A stretch of DNA of 64,000 nucleotides from Kibdelosporangium philippinense (GTDB taxonomy: Bacteria > Actinomycetota > Actinomycetes > Mycobacteriales > Pseudonocardiaceae): NCBI RefSeq assembly GCF_021390435.2, contig NZ_JAJVCN010000001.1, forward strand, positions 1,426,001 through 1,490,000, written 5' to 3'. This document shows, piece by piece, positions 9,014 through 18,134 of this stretch; position 1 is the first letter of the stretch, and each line of letters opens with the position of its first letter. The translations under genes were made by a program, and so were the position numbers. Below the pieces are notes generated by a model. That model made no database searches and was not told the DNA's origin. It was given only the letters and a program-made list of their open reading frames with translations.

Positions 9014-10272
9014 GCCTCGCCGAGTTCGCGGCCAGGACCGGGCATGTGGCGCTCGCGCTGATGGCCGTGCTCCTGGTCGCGTTCATCGGCCGCACGATGG
9101 CTCGCCTGGTGAGGCAGCCGACCGTGATCGCGGAGATCGCTCTCGGGCTCGCGATCGGCCCGATCCTGCTTTCCCTTGGGGGTGAGCAGACTCTGCACAC
9201 AGTGCTGCCCGCGGAGACGATCAGCTGGCTGCGTTTCGTCGGGCACGTTGGGCTCGTGCTGTTCCTGATCGGGGTCGCGCACGAACTCCGGCGCACGACG
9301 GCTTCGGCCCGCGGCCGTCTGATCGGTTGGACTACCGCGGGTTCCTTGGTGATCCCGCTTCTGGCGGGCTGTGGGTTCGCGGTTGCCGTGATGGCAGATC
9401 CGGAGTTACGCGGCACCGCGCCCGCAGTGGCGCTCGTACTGTTGCTCGCGGTCTCGTTGGCGGTGACCGCGGTGCCTGTACTTGCGCGCATTCTTGAAGA
9501 ACAGGAGCTGTTCGACACGCACGTCGGCAGGCTCTCGATGACCGCGGCGATGATTATTGACGTCGTCGCTTGGTTGTTGCTCGCTCTCGCGATCGGGCTC
9601 GCCGCGGGTGGAACCGGTGGCGTGCCAAGGATTGCCGCGGTGTTCGCCGCCGGGTTGCTGTTGATGTTCTGCCTCGCGCGGTTGCTGCGTTCCGCTGCTG
9701 TCACCGCGTTCCGGGATCGCTTTGGTCGTACCACGGCAGTCCTGGTCGGGGTGGTCGCACTCGCCAGTTCCTGGGTGTTTCAGGAACAAGGGGTGACCGA
9801 GATCTTCGGCGCCTTGCTCGTCGGGCTCGCGATTCCGCGTGATGGTTGGCACGGCGTCGTGCGTATGGTGACTGAAGTTGGGCGCCCGTTGGTGCCGGTG
9901 TTCTTCGTGGTCACCGGAATCACCGTGTTCGCAACGCAATTCGGTGCGACGCCGTGGTTTGCGATCGGTCTCGCCACTGTACTTGGTGTGGTCGGCAAGG
10001 TTGGTGGCGGCTATCTCGGGGCCAGACTCGGCGGTGCGCCCGCGTCCGACGCGATTCGTGTCGGGGTGCTGGTCAACACGCGAGGCTTGACTGAACTTGT
10101 CGTGCTCCAAGCGGGTTACAGCGCCGGAATCCTCACCGCGCCGGTGTTTCTCGCGCTGGTGATCATGGCTCTGGTGACCACCGCGATGACCGGGCCGGTC
10201 TACACGTTGCTTGAACGAAGTGCGGTGCGCCGCCCGAAAGTGGCGGCCCTGGCAGTGGAAGGCGGTAGGTGA
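9010..10272 (+). CDS. Cation/proton antiporter (CPA2, Kef/NapA-like)
   Basis: 420-residue membrane protein with about 12 hydrophobic helices. The C-terminal NTRGLTELVVLQAGY is the characteristic CPA2 helix, and the N-terminal RQPTVIAEIALGLAIGP is typical of Na+(K+)/H+ exchangers. It overlaps the halogenase by ATGA and the flavin reductase by GTGA. Such antiporters occur in glycopeptide and other NRPS clusters, where they are proposed to aid export or resistance; that role here is inference. Confidence 0.9.
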   Translation: MSLAEFAARTGHVALALMAVLLVAFIGRTMARLVRQPTVIAEIALGLAIGPILLSLGGEQTLHTVLPAETISWLRFVGHVGLVLFLIGVAHELRRTTASARGRLIGWTTAGSLVIPLLAGCGFAVAVMADPELRGTAPAVALVLLLAVSLAVTAVPVLARILEEQELFDTHVGRLSMTAAMIIDVVAWLLLALAIGLAAGGTGGVPRIAAVFAAGLLLMFCLARLLRSAAVTAFRDRFGRTTAVLVGVVALASSWVFQEQGVTEIFGALLVGLAIPRDGWHGVVRMVTEVGRPLVPVFFVVTGITVFATQFGATPWFAIGLATVLGVVGKVGGGYLGARLGGAPASDAIRVGVLVNTRGLTELVVLQAGYSAGILTAPVFLALVIMALVTTAMTGPVYTLLERSAVRRPKVAALAVEGGR

Positions 10273-10799
10273 CCGTGACGGACTCCATCGTGGACAGTGG
10301 TCGCACCGCGACAGCGGTCGCTCCCGCGCAGTTCCGTTCGCTGATGTCCACATTCCCAAGCGGAGTGACCATTGTGTCCACATTGGACATCGGTGGGCAG
10401 CCGTGGGGGATGACGTGCTCCTCGGTGTGCAGCGTCGCGGTCGAACCGGCGACGTTGCTCGTCTGCCTGCGTGAGGGAAGTCCAACGCTGGCAGCGATGT
10501 TACGCAGCTCCACCTTCGCCGTGAACCTGTTGCACGCCCGCGCCAAGGCGTCGGCCGAACTGTTCGCCTCCGGAACCCCTGAGCGGTTCGACATGGTCCG
10601 CTGGACGGCCGATCCGCAGGCAGCCGGTCCGCACCTGGTCGACGACGCGCACGCGATCGCCGACTGCCGGATCAGCCGGACGGTCTCCACAGGCGATCAC
10701 ACGGTCGTGTTCGGCGAGGTGTTCCGCGTCGAGCACCCGGCTGAGGGATCCCCGTTGCTCTACGGGCTGCGTGAGTATTCGTCCTGGTCGGTGGCTTGA
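10269..10799 (+). CDS. Flavin reductase, HpaC-like partner of the halogenase
   Basis: 176-residue protein of the flavin_reduct family (FMN-binding split barrel). Family features are SGVTIVST early, then MTCSSVCSVAVEPATLLVCL, TFAVNLL and the distal GDHTVVFGEV. It uses NAD(P)H to reduce FAD for the two-component halogenase encoded two genes upstream. The GTG start overlaps the antiporter stop. It ends just before a bidirectional palindrome. A degraded relative lies at 6060-6190. Confidence 0.92.
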   Translation: MTVTDSIVDSGRTATAVAPAQFRSLMSTFPSGVTIVSTLDIGGQPWGMTCSSVCSVAVEPATLLVCLREGSPTLAAMLRSSTFAVNLLHARAKASAELFASGTPERFDMVRWTADPQAAGPHLVDDAHAIADCRISRTVSTGDHTVVFGEVFRVEHPAEGSPLLYGLREYSSWSVA

Positions 10800-10803
10800 A
10801 GGG

Positions 10804-10855
10804 TAGGTCGTGAGTGGTTAGCCACGTTAGAACGCGGCTAACCACTCACGACCTA
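10804..10855. repeat. Dispersed intergenic palindrome, copy A
   Basis: Perfect 20-bp arms (10804-10823 and 10836-10855) around a 12-nt centre, containing GTGAGTGGTTA and its complement. On the minus strand the centre reads GTTCTAAC. It lies between two convergent genes, so it could act as a two-way terminator. The same palindrome recurs at 44368-44411 and, split by the mobile element, at 16191-16214/33619-33642. Confidence 0.9.
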
Positions 10856-10856
10856 A

Positions 10857-13800
10857 TCAGCCACTTTCGGCCAGGAAGGTCTGGCGTTCCGCCGGAGTCA
10901 GCTCCCGGAAAATCCGTTCCCTGGCCAGTTTCCGTAGCCCCGGCACCTGCGCGCACACCCCGCACTGCCATAGCCGCACGGTTCCGTTGCCATCGGCCGT
11001 GACGAGCCGTGGCCCCGGGGCGAACGCGATCTGGTTCACGGCCCCGCCAATGCTTCGCAGGATCACCGCGTCGCCCGGCGCATCCGGTCGCCACAGCCGG
11101 ATCGTGCCGTCTTGGCCGCTGCTGGCCAGCCAATCGCCGTCGGCGCTGAACGAAACACTCCACACCGTGCCGATGTGTCCAGTAAGCGTTCGCGCCTGAC
11201 CAGAAGCTACATCCCAGAACCGGACCGTGCCGTCGTCGCCCGCGCTGGTGAGATGGGTTCCGTCGGGATTGAACGCGACAGTCCGGACAGCGCCGATGTG
11301 CCCGGTGAGGGTCCGCACTCCCTTGGTTGCGAGGTCCCACAATCGAACTATGCCGTCGTCGCCCGCGGCGGCGAGTTGGCTTCCGTCTGGGCTGAAGGCG
11401 ATGCTGCGGACGGTTCCACTGTGGCCGGTCAGCGGTGTGGCACGACCGGTGATGGGATCCCAGAGCAGGACAGTTCCGTCGTCGCCCGCGCTGGCGAGTT
11501 GATGTCCGTCTGGGCTGAAGGCGACGCTGCGAACCGTTCCGGTGTGACCAGTCAGCGGTGTGACACGGCCAGTTGCGGGATCCCAGAGCCGGACCGTGCT
11601 GTCGTCGCCCGCGCTGGCCAATTGGCTCCCATCGGGACTGAACGCGACGCTGCGCACGGCTCCGGTGTGCCCGGTCAGAGTCTTGGTCTGGCCGGACGCG
11701 GGATCCCAGAGGTGCAGGGTGCCGTCCTCGTTACCCGCGGCCACTTGCTGGCCGTATGCGGCGCTGGTCACCGAGGCGTGGCCGGTTTTCAGCACCTGCG
11801 GCGCGCCGAGTCCGGCCGGGTCCCACAGTCGCAGGTAGCCGTCCTGGCCGACGCTGGCCACCTGGTTGCCCTCCGGGCTGAACGCGACGCTCCAGATCTG
11901 CCCGGTGTGTCCACTGAGGACCAACGGGTTGATGTTGCCTGGGGCACTCCACACCCGGACCATGCTGTCGCTGCCGCCGCTGGCGAGCGCCTGCCCGTCG
12001 GGGCTGAACGCGATGGACTCCACGGTCCCGCCGTTTCCGGTCAGCGTCTGCGGCGGAGCGTCGCCCGTGAGCCGCCAGATCCGGATCATGCTGTCGCTGC
12101 CGCCGGTAGCAAGCACCTGACCGTCAGGGCTGAACACGACCGCCTCGACGGTCCCGCCGCTGCCGCCGTTCAACGTCTGCGGCGCGGCGTCGCCACCGAG
12201 GCGCCAGATACGGACGATGCCATCGCTGCCACCGCTGGCCATCTGCTGTCCATCGGGAGCGAACGTGACCGACCGTGCCGACCCAGGCTGACGCCGAACC
12301 TGCGGGTTGCTGGGATCCGCGAGGTCCCACAAACGAACGGTCCCGTCGTCACCCGCGCTCGCGAGCCGACTGCCGTCCGGATTGAACACGACGGTTCGCA
12401 CCTGGCCGGTATGGCCACGCAGCAAGTGCACAGGATCGTTGTTACGCCCCAAATCCCACACCGCGACGGTCCCGTCGGAGCCTGCGGCGGCAAGGAAACG
12501 ACCGTCGGGACTGAACGCCGGACTGCTCGCCGGTCCCGTTAGGCCGGTCAACGTCCGGGGCGAACCCGGCGCGGATGTCCCGTCGGCACGTTGCCACAGC
12601 CGCAACGCACCGTCCGTGCCGCTGGTGGCGAGTTGACGGCCGGACTTGCTGAACGCGACACCGAACGTGGGTCCCTGCCCGGTGTGCATGACCGCGCGGA
12701 CCCGGTTGTCCACGATCGCCTGGCGTAGCGCGGTTGTCGCCTCTTCGGTGGGGGACAGTTGCACGGCCTCGTCGGCGAGCAGCAGTGCCAGTTGGGGATC
12801 ACGGTCGAGCTGACCAGTGACCGTGGCCGCGAGTTCCCGGGACTGTGCGACGTCCCGCCCGTTGTTGATCTGCACGATCACCAGAAGCGCGACCACAGGA
12901 ATGACAAGGGCTGCCGCGGTCCGCTTGATGATGGTGATCGGACGGCGTCGGCGGTGCTCGGCCACCTCCGCCGTCTTGACCTGCCTGCTGGCCGACAGGA
13001 ACTCCCGCTCGAGGTCGTTGAGACGAGCCTGCGGAAAGTCGTCGTAGTTGTCCAGCCGCAGCCCGCGATACAGGAAGCTGGCCTCGCGGTCATGACTGTC
13101 CCACTCCGCCGCGGCCTCGGTGAGACTCCGGTGGCGGCGCAACAACTGCCGTTCTTCGACCAGCCAGGAACGCAGGGTTGGCCAGCCACGGATCAACGCC
13201 TCGTGCGTGACGGTCATGCTGTCCTCGGCGAGGGCGACCAACCTGGCCTGCGCCAGCCGTTCCAGCACGATCGGCACGGTCTTGTGCTTGCTTTTTGCGA
13301 GCAGTTCCTCGTACCCGACGCGCCGCCGCGTGTCCTCGGTGCCCTCGCCGAGCGCGGTCAGCCGGAGGAACAGCTCCTTCGCCAGCTGCTGCTCTTCCTC
13401 GGTGAACTCCTGATAGACGTGGTCAGCCGTCTTCGCGATCGCCCCGCGCACCCCGCCGACCTGCCGGTAAGCGGCCAGCGTGAGCACCTGGCCACGGCGT
13501 CGCCGCCACGTTTCCAACAATGCGTGCGACACCAGCGGCAGTGCGTCCGGCTGACCAGTCACTTCGGCGACGATCGCCTCGACAAGGGCCGCCTCGACCT
13601 TGAATCCCCGGTGCTCAGCGGGTTTGACGATCACCGAACGCAGCTGGTCCTCGGTCATCGCGCCGATCAGCACCTGGTGGTCACGCAGGGCGTCGACCAG
13701 CGGTGGGTGCTCGGCGCAGCGGCCGTAGAAGTCGGCGCGAACCCCGAGCACGACCTGCACTCGGTCCTGCGTCTCGGCCGCAGTGAGCAGCGCGTTGATG

Positions 13801-14498
13801 AACTCGGTCCGCTCCACCGGGTCCGTGCAGTGGGTGAAGATCTCCTCGAACTGGTCGACCACGATGATCAGCCGCTCATCGGGATCCGCCCGGAGCACCC
13901 GTTCGATGGCCGGGCCGTCCGTGTCGCCGGCGTCCTGAGGTTCCGGCAGCCGGGCCGCCAGCTCCGTCGTCGGGTGCGCGCCGGGGGAGAACAACACAGT
14001 CGTCACCGTGTCGTCGCGATCTTCCAGGGCGGGGATCAGGCCGGCGCGCAGCAGCGACGACTTGCCACTTCCGGACGGGCCGAACACTGCTACGAACGAC
14101 GAGGTTGCCAGTCGTTCGCATAGTTTCTCGATGAGCGGTTCACGGCCGAAGAACAAGTTCGCGTCAGTTGACTGAAATGCCGTCAGGCCGAGGTACGGCG
14201 GTTTGTGTTCTTTGCTGTCGTCGAAATCCGCGGCCAATGCGTCGGCCGCGGCTTGCCAGCGGGCGGACCACACGGCTGGATCGGCGCCACACGCCTTCAC
14301 ATAGGCGAGTGTCACGTCGATCGTCGGCAGTTTTTCACCGCGTGCAGCCGACGCTAACGCTGTCATAGAATAGTGTGAACGTTGGGCCAATTCCCGGTAA
14401 CTGGGTCGCCCGGCCAATTGGCGAAGTTTCCTCAGCTCCAGTGCGAAGTGCTGCACCGGCCCCGAGGCAGTGTCGATCGCTCGCTCCGGACGCCCCAC
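10857..14498 (-). CDS. HTH-nSTAND1 NTPase-WD40 protein
   Basis: 1213 residues. Order: an N-terminal XRE-like HTH (about 15-75), the nSTAND1 NTPase with Walker A GPSGSGKSS (140-148) and Walker B LIIVVDQFEEIF (near 210-220), helical sensor regions, a membrane segment near residue 540 (ALVIPVVALLVIVQI), and 14 WD40 repeats, enough for two seven-bladed propellers. The GTG start has AGGGAGAG upstream. STAND proteins act as ligand-sensing switches, and some related proteins serve in phage defence. This architecture is widespread in actinomycetes with no settled function. Placed inside the peptide cluster it may be a sensor or regulator, or simply a neighbour. Several WD repeats are nearly identical, suggesting recent internal duplication. 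Confidence 0.9.
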   Translation of the reverse strand: MGRPERAIDTASGPVQHFALELRKLRQLAGRPSYRELAQRSHYSMTALASAARGEKLPTIDVTLAYVKACGADPAVWSARWQAAADALAADFDDSKEHKPPYLGLTAFQSTDANLFFGREPLIEKLCERLATSSFVAVFGPSGSGKSSLLRAGLIPALEDRDDTVTTVLFSPGAHPTTELAARLPEPQDAGDTDGPAIERVLRADPDERLIIVVDQFEEIFTHCTDPVERTEFINALLTAAETQDRVQVVLGVRADFYGRCAEHPPLVDALRDHQVLIGAMTEDQLRSVIVKPAEHRGFKVEAALVEAIVAEVTGQPDALPLVSHALLETWRRRRGQVLTLAAYRQVGGVRGAIAKTADHVYQEFTEEEQQLAKELFLRLTALGEGTEDTRRRVGYEELLAKSKHKTVPIVLERLAQARLVALAEDSMTVTHEALIRGWPTLRSWLVEERQLLRRHRSLTEAAAEWDSHDREASFLYRGLRLDNYDDFPQARLNDLEREFLSASRQVKTAEVAEHRRRRPITIIKRTAAALVIPVVALLVIVQINNGRDVAQSRELAATVTGQLDRDPQLALLLADEAVQLSPTEEATTALRQAIVDNRVRAVMHTGQGPTFGVAFSKSGRQLATSGTDGALRLWQRADGTSAPGSPRTLTGLTGPASSPAFSPDGRFLAAAGSDGTVAVWDLGRNNDPVHLLRGHTGQVRTVVFNPDGSRLASAGDDGTVRLWDLADPSNPQVRRQPGSARSVTFAPDGQQMASGGSDGIVRIWRLGGDAAPQTLNGGSGGTVEAVVFSPDGQVLATGGSDSMIRIWRLTGDAPPQTLTGNGGTVESIAFSPDGQALASGGSDSMVRVWSAPGNINPLVLSGHTGQIWSVAFSPEGNQVASVGQDGYLRLWDPAGLGAPQVLKTGHASVTSAAYGQQVAAGNEDGTLHLWDPASGQTKTLTGHTGAVRSVAFSPDGSQLASAGDDSTVRLWDPATGRVTPLTGHTGTVRSVAFSPDGHQLASAGDDGTVLLWDPITGRATPLTGHSGTVRSIAFSPDGSQLAAAGDDGIVRLWDLATKGVRTLTGHIGAVRTVAFNPDGTHLTSAGDDGTVRFWDVASGQARTLTGHIGTVWSVSFSADGDWLASSGQDGTIRLWRPDAPGDAVILRSIGGAVNQIAFAPGPRLVTADGNGTVRLWQCGVCAQVPGLRKLARERIFRELTPAERQTFLAESG

Positions 14499-14957
14499 AG
14501 TCTCTCCCTAATCCGTCCGTTCTCCAGGCACGCTACGTGCCGCCCTCTTGCACTGTTGGTGATCGCAACCTCATTGTGACCTAGCATCTCATCCGGGGTT
14601 CTTACTCCCTCTGGCCCAGTGGCGGCGTCCGGTTGGGTGAGTTTTGTGCTCACATTGATTGTTCGCGCTGGTTGAAAACCATGAACAACCTGTTCGTCAC
14701 AGGAGACTAGCCACTGTTGATCTGCCTGAGTGCGGGACTGGGGGCAAGTGGGGTTGCGGGACCCCATGCGAACGTCGGTCCCCCGACTGTCGAACAGTGG
14801 ATGGGGGTGTGGCGACAACCGTGTAGAAAAGACGAACTCGCCGGGTCGAATCGATCCGGCACCGCCGAATCCAGCTTGAGTGTCGCGGCCAGGCGAATCG
14901 GCTGGGATCCGGATTCGGTGTACTGGGGCGAATGTGAATACTTTCTTGGGGGTTGGT
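14499..14957. other. Divergent promoter region, no gene
   Basis: A 459-bp gap between the minus-strand nSTAND gene and the plus-strand ArsR-type regulator. It must hold both promoters. Short inverted pairs occur (e.g. GGGACC/GGTCCC near 14759-14782), but no operator is convincing. Confidence 0.5.
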
Positions 14958-15899
14958 ATGTTGAGAATTCATTTTTCAGCACAGGATCTTGCTCGCTTAC
15001 GCATGGTCTCGAACCTGGGACCTGTGGTGGAGAGCGTGTTCGCGCTCGAGGTCTTCGGAACCAAAGGCGGCGCAGCTTTCAACGAATGGCGAAGGCAGGT
15101 TCGCCTGCAGCTTGGCGGCCGGCTCGAGCCGGTACAGCACCTGATCGCCCAGCGGCGGCCAGCCGGTGAAGTCCTGCGGCTGCTGGACCGTCCCGGCGGC
15201 GCCGGGACCGACCACGCCGCCCGCCAGCGGCTGACGAACACGGTCTTCGAGTTCTGCCAAGCCGCGGTCATCCCGTACTGGGAGGGCATGCGCGACCAGT
15301 TGGACGCCGTACGCGACGCGCGCGGCCGGATCGCGATCGCGAGCGGCGTCGACGGACTGCTTCGCACCCTGCACCCGAAGGTCCGTTGGAAGCCGCCGTA
15401 CCTGGAGGTGCCGACCGAGTCCGAGCAGGACACCGAGGTCCGCCTCGGCGGGCGCGGGCTGCTGCTGAGCCCGTCGCTGTTCCTGCGTGGCACCGCCTGC
15501 GTGGTGCCGTCGGCGGAACGGGAAACGGGCAGGCCGGCGCTGGTGTTCTCCATCCCGGACACCGGCACGGTCACCGACGGCCTTAACGATCGTGAGCGGG
15601 CGCAGGAGAAGGCGCTCGGCGCGCTCGTCGGGCATACGCGAGCGGCCGCGCTGCGCGTGCTCACCGACAGCTGCACCACCGGTGAACTGTCCGAGCGGCT
15701 TGGCATCTCGTTGGCTGGGGCGAGCAAACATGCCACGGTGCTGAGGAAAGCCGGGCTGGTCACCACCGAACGCAACCGCAACACGGCGTTGCACAGCCTC
15801 ACCTCGCTGGGGCTGGCCCTGCTGGGGCTCGCCGGAACAGCACCGGCGCGCGCCGGTGCGTCACATGCGATGGCACCTCTTCCGGCACAGGTCGGCTGA
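14958..15899 (+). CDS. ArsR-family regulator with N-terminal DUF5937-like domain
   Basis: About 313 residues. The C-terminus holds an ArsR-type winged helix ([18 protein letters not shown], then [19 protein letters not shown]). The N-terminal 200 residues (opening [15 protein letters not shown]) look like the DUF5937 ligand domain common in actinomycete ArsR regulators. ATG 14958 is preceded by a G-rich ribosome site at 14948-14952. It is followed after 16 nt by the MbtH gene, likely on the same transcript. A cluster-linked regulator is a reasonable inference. Confidence 0.82.
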   Translation: MLRIHFSAQDLARLRMVSNLGPVVESVFALEVFGTKGGAAFNEWRRQVRLQLGGRLEPVQHLIAQRRPAGEVLRLLDRPGGAGTDHAARQRLTNTVFEFCQAAVIPYWEGMRDQLDAVRDARGRIAIASGVDGLLRTLHPKVRWKPPYLEVPTESEQDTEVRLGGRGLLLSPSLFLRGTACVVPSAERETGRPALVFSIPDTGTVTDGLNDRERAQEKALGALVGHTRAAALRVLTDSCTTGELSERLGISLAGASKHATVLRKAGLVTTERNRNTALHSLTSLGLALLGLAGTAPARAGASHAMAPLPAQVG

Positions 15900-15915
15900 G
15901 GGAAAGGACAAGGAC

Positions 15916-16125
15916 ATGACCAACCCGTTCGACGACCCGGACGGCACCTTTCTCGTGCTGGTGAACGACGAAGGACAGCATTCGCTGTGGCCGTCGTTCG
16001 CTGGCGTGCCAGACGGCTGGTCGGTCGCGCTGGAGGAGACCGACCGGCAGTCCGCGCTGGACTACGTCAACCAGAACTGGACCGACATGCGGCCACGGAG
16101 CCTCGCCGAGACGATGGCGGACTGA
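15916..16125 (+). CDS. MbtH-like protein
   Basis: 69 residues, the usual length. The signature is intact: [24 protein letters not shown], then VPDGW and the terminal [10 protein letters not shown]. MbtH proteins bind NRPS adenylation domains and support their folding and activity. The ATG has AAGGACAAGG upstream. It is the last cluster gene before the mobile element, followed by a strong terminator. Confidence 0.96.
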   Translation: MTNPFDDPDGTFLVLVNDEGQHSLWPSFAGVPDGWSVALEETDRQSALDYVNQNWTDMRPRSLAETMAD

Positions 16126-16130
16126 CTCCG

Positions 16131-16166
16131 CTGGGGGTGGGTATGCCCTGCCTCACCCACCCCCAG
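16131..16166 (+). terminator. Terminator after mbtH
   Basis: Perfect 12-bp stem CTGGGGGTGGGT / ACCCACCCCCAG with a 12-nt loop, 5 nt beyond the MbtH stop. There is no T-run, as is common in actinomycetes. Confidence 0.75.
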
Positions 16167-16190
16167 GGCCGGCACTGTGCCTGGTCAGAA

Positions 16191-16230
16191 CTCGTGAGTG
16201 GTTAGACGGGTTCTAGCGAACCCTGATTTG
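16191..16230. other. attL of the integrated element
   Basis: 16191-16212 is the left half of the dispersed palindrome (contains GTGAGTGGTTA). The CT at 16213-16214 is the inferred crossover, and 16215-16230 is element DNA. Half of the palindrome stops here and its missing half is found at 33621-33642. Confidence 0.8.
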
Positions 16231-16249
16231 TTGACCTACCGTGCTTGGT

Positions 16250-17791
16250 ATGAGCACTGAGGGCAACGTTAGCGCAGGTCAGGGTGGCGATCGGGTGCCG
16301 GTGTACGACTCGTACGCGCGGTTGTCCCGGGTGCCGGAGACGGGCGAGTTGGAGAAGATCGAGACTCAGCACGAAGACAACCTACGGGTGATCGAGCGGC
16401 TGGGTGGAACCTTGGGCGAACGCCTGCAGGACGGGTTGTCGGCCTGGAAGCGAGGCGTTCGCCGCAAGGACTGGGAACGGCTGTTGGAGCGGTTGGAAAG
16501 TGGCCAGTCGGATGGTGTGGTGGTGTGGCACACCGACCGGTTGTTTCGTCAGCCCAGGGATCTGGAAAAGCTGATCGAGCTGGGCGAGAGTGGCTATCTG
16601 GTGGCCAGTGCGCACGGTGCGCGGAATCTTGCCGATCCGGACGACCGGTATTTCTTGCGGATTGAGGTTGCGCACGCGGCGCGGTCGTCGGATGACACGC
16701 AGCGGCGGACCAAGCGCCGGTTTGCGGCCAAACGGGAGCAGGGCATCCCGCACTACGGGGCGCGTCCGTTTGGGTTTGCGGGGCCTGACCGGTTGGCGGA
16801 CAAGGACCCGAAGACCGGCAAGCGGCCTGATGTTTCGGCTGCTCTGGTGGAGCGGGAGCGTGCGGCGATCCGAGACGGCGTGCGGTTGCTGCTGGGTGGG
16901 ATGTCGCAGGACAAGGTGGCGCAGAAGTGGAACGACGCGGGATTGCGCACGGCACGGGGCTATACCTTCACTGGGCTTGCTGTTCGTGACGTGATGTTGC
17001 GTCCCCGCAATGCTGGCTACATCGAACATGACGGCGAGATCGTGGGCCGGATTCGTGACCACGACCCGATCCTGACGGAGTCGGAGTTCGCCCGGCTTCA
17101 GGCGTTGTTCGCGGGGCGTCGCCGGGGGCGTCGCCGGGGGCGTGTGCCAGGCAATCAGTACGTAGGTTCCGGGGTTCTGACGTGTTCGTGCGGCAGGCCG
17201 ATGTCCGGGCGTCCGCACAACGGCACGTACTCGGAGGATGGCGAGAAGCGGCGGCAGTACTTCTGCGCGAAGAACCGCCGGGGGTGCGGCAAGGTGGCCG
17301 TGGACATGCGGGCGATTGACGGAGAGTTGCTTGAGTTCGTTGTCCAGCGGCTGTCGGACCCGCGCTTTGCCGACGCGATCGCGACGGCGCGCAACGCCGT
17401 CGCGGACCGGCTAGGCCATGTCCAGAACGAGATCACCGAGTGTGAGAAGTTGCAGCGCGCGTTGTCGGATCGGCTGGGGCGTCGGGAATTGACGTTGGAC
17501 GCGTTCGATACGGCCAACAAGCCGCTCGCGGAGGACCTGGCCCGGTTGAACGAAGAGCGGGAGAAACTGGAGCAAGGCGCTAGTGACAGTCCGGCGACAG
17601 TGCAGAGCGCCGAGGAGATTCGTCGGCAGTGGATAGACGCGGAGGTGCCCGACCGGCGTGCCATGTTGAAGTCTGCGCTTCGGGGCGGACTGCACGCCGT
17701 GGTGAAGCCAGCGGGCAAGAACGGCAAGCGCGCGTTCGACCGTAAACGCCTTACGATCGGCGAGCCGGAAAAGCCTGACACTGCGGCGTAG
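16250..17791 (+). CDS. Large serine recombinase (integrase)
   Basis: About 513 residues. N-terminal resolvase domain with the nucleophile in SYARLSR and the conserved VVVWHTDRLFRQPRDLE helix; a central recombinase domain (LLLGGMSQDKVAQKWNDAGL, then RNAGYI); a zinc ribbon (CSCGRPMSG ... FCAKNRRGCGK); and a coiled coil with an Arg/Lys-rich end. Such enzymes join attP and attB through a two-base crossover without host factors. A short Gly-Arg repeat (GRRRGRRRGR) lies before the zinc ribbon. ATG 16250 was chosen over GTG 16241; neither has a clear ribosome site. It lies 36 nt inside attL, as expected for an element integrase. Confidence 0.95.
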   Translation: MSTEGNVSAGQGGDRVPVYDSYARLSRVPETGELEKIETQHEDNLRVIERLGGTLGERLQDGLSAWKRGVRRKDWERLLERLESGQSDGVVVWHTDRLFRQPRDLEKLIELGESGYLVASAHGARNLADPDDRYFLRIEVAHAARSSDDTQRRTKRRFAAKREQGIPHYGARPFGFAGPDRLADKDPKTGKRPDVSAALVERERAAIRDGVRLLLGGMSQDKVAQKWNDAGLRTARGYTFTGLAVRDVMLRPRNAGYIEHDGEIVGRIRDHDPILTESEFARLQALFAGRRRGRRRGRVPGNQYVGSGVLTCSCGRPMSGRPHNGTYSEDGEKRRQYFCAKNRRGCGKVAVDMRAIDGELLEFVVQRLSDPRFADAIATARNAVADRLGHVQNEITECEKLQRALSDRLGRRELTLDAFDTANKPLAEDLARLNEEREKLEQGASDSPATVQSAEEIRRQWIDAEVPDRRAMLKSALRGGLHAVVKPAGKNGKRAFDRKRLTIGEPEKPDTAA

Positions 17792-17804
17792 CGCGCAGGG
17801 TGAG

Positions 17805-17839
17805 CCCCGTGCCCTGGGGACATGCCCCAGGGCACGGGG
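17805..17839. terminator. Terminator between converging int and tra operon
   Basis: Perfect 15-bp stem CCCCGTGCCCTGGGG with loop ACATG, placed between the stop of the integrase and the stop of the last minus-strand gene. Confidence 0.85.
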
Positions 17840-17840
17840 G

Positions 17841-18086
17841 TTAGCTGTTGCGGCGGGCGATGTCGTTGAGTACCGCCGCAACGGCGGTGATGTCCTCGGG
17901 GGACATCGGAGGCAGGGCCGCGCACACTGCCCGCCAGTAGTCGGCTGATGTTTGGGCCTCGGTGGTGGTGCGTACCGTGGGTTGGTCTGCCGGGCGTGGA
18001 TCGGGTATCGGGTGCGTCGCGGTTGGATCATCGGTGGTGCCTCCCTGTGCTGTTGTGGATTGATCGGTGGTGCGGTTGTTGGCCAG
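17841..18086 (-). CDS. Small hypothetical element protein
   Basis: An 81-codon frame ending SPEDITAVAAVLNDIARRNS, a style common to small proteins of actinomycete integrative elements. There is no ATG or GTG in frame. A possible CTG at 18084-18086 follows a near-perfect ribosome site AAGGAGGTGATG, but the start is uncertain and a short overlapping leader frame also begins there. It is last in the tra operon. The function is unknown. Confidence 0.5.
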   Translation of the reverse strand: MANNRTTDQSTTAQGGTTDDPTATHPIPDPRPADQPTVRTTTEAQTSADYWRAVCAALPPMSPEDITAVAAVLNDIARRNS

Positions 18087-18134
18087 TGGTCATCACCTCC
18101 TTTCCGGCCCTTGGGTTGGTTGGTCGTGCGTGCG

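Noticed and set aside
11112..12542. Plus-strand frame across the WD40 region with repeat-like peptides
   Set aside because: The repetition comes from the WD40 repeats on the opposite strand.
12759..14123. 454-codon plus-strand frame across the nSTAND domain
   Set aside because: A shadow of the Walker-motif-bearing minus-strand gene.
17118..17150. Tandem CGTCGCCGGGGG repeat as a regulatory element
   Set aside because: It is in frame within the integrase, encoding a Gly-Arg linker; a simple coding repeat.
17411..18031. 206-codon minus-strand frame starting behind a good AGGGAGG site
   Set aside because: It runs into the integrase gene and its sequence is Arg/Pro-rich with no protein character; the overlapping frame ending at 17841 looks more natural.
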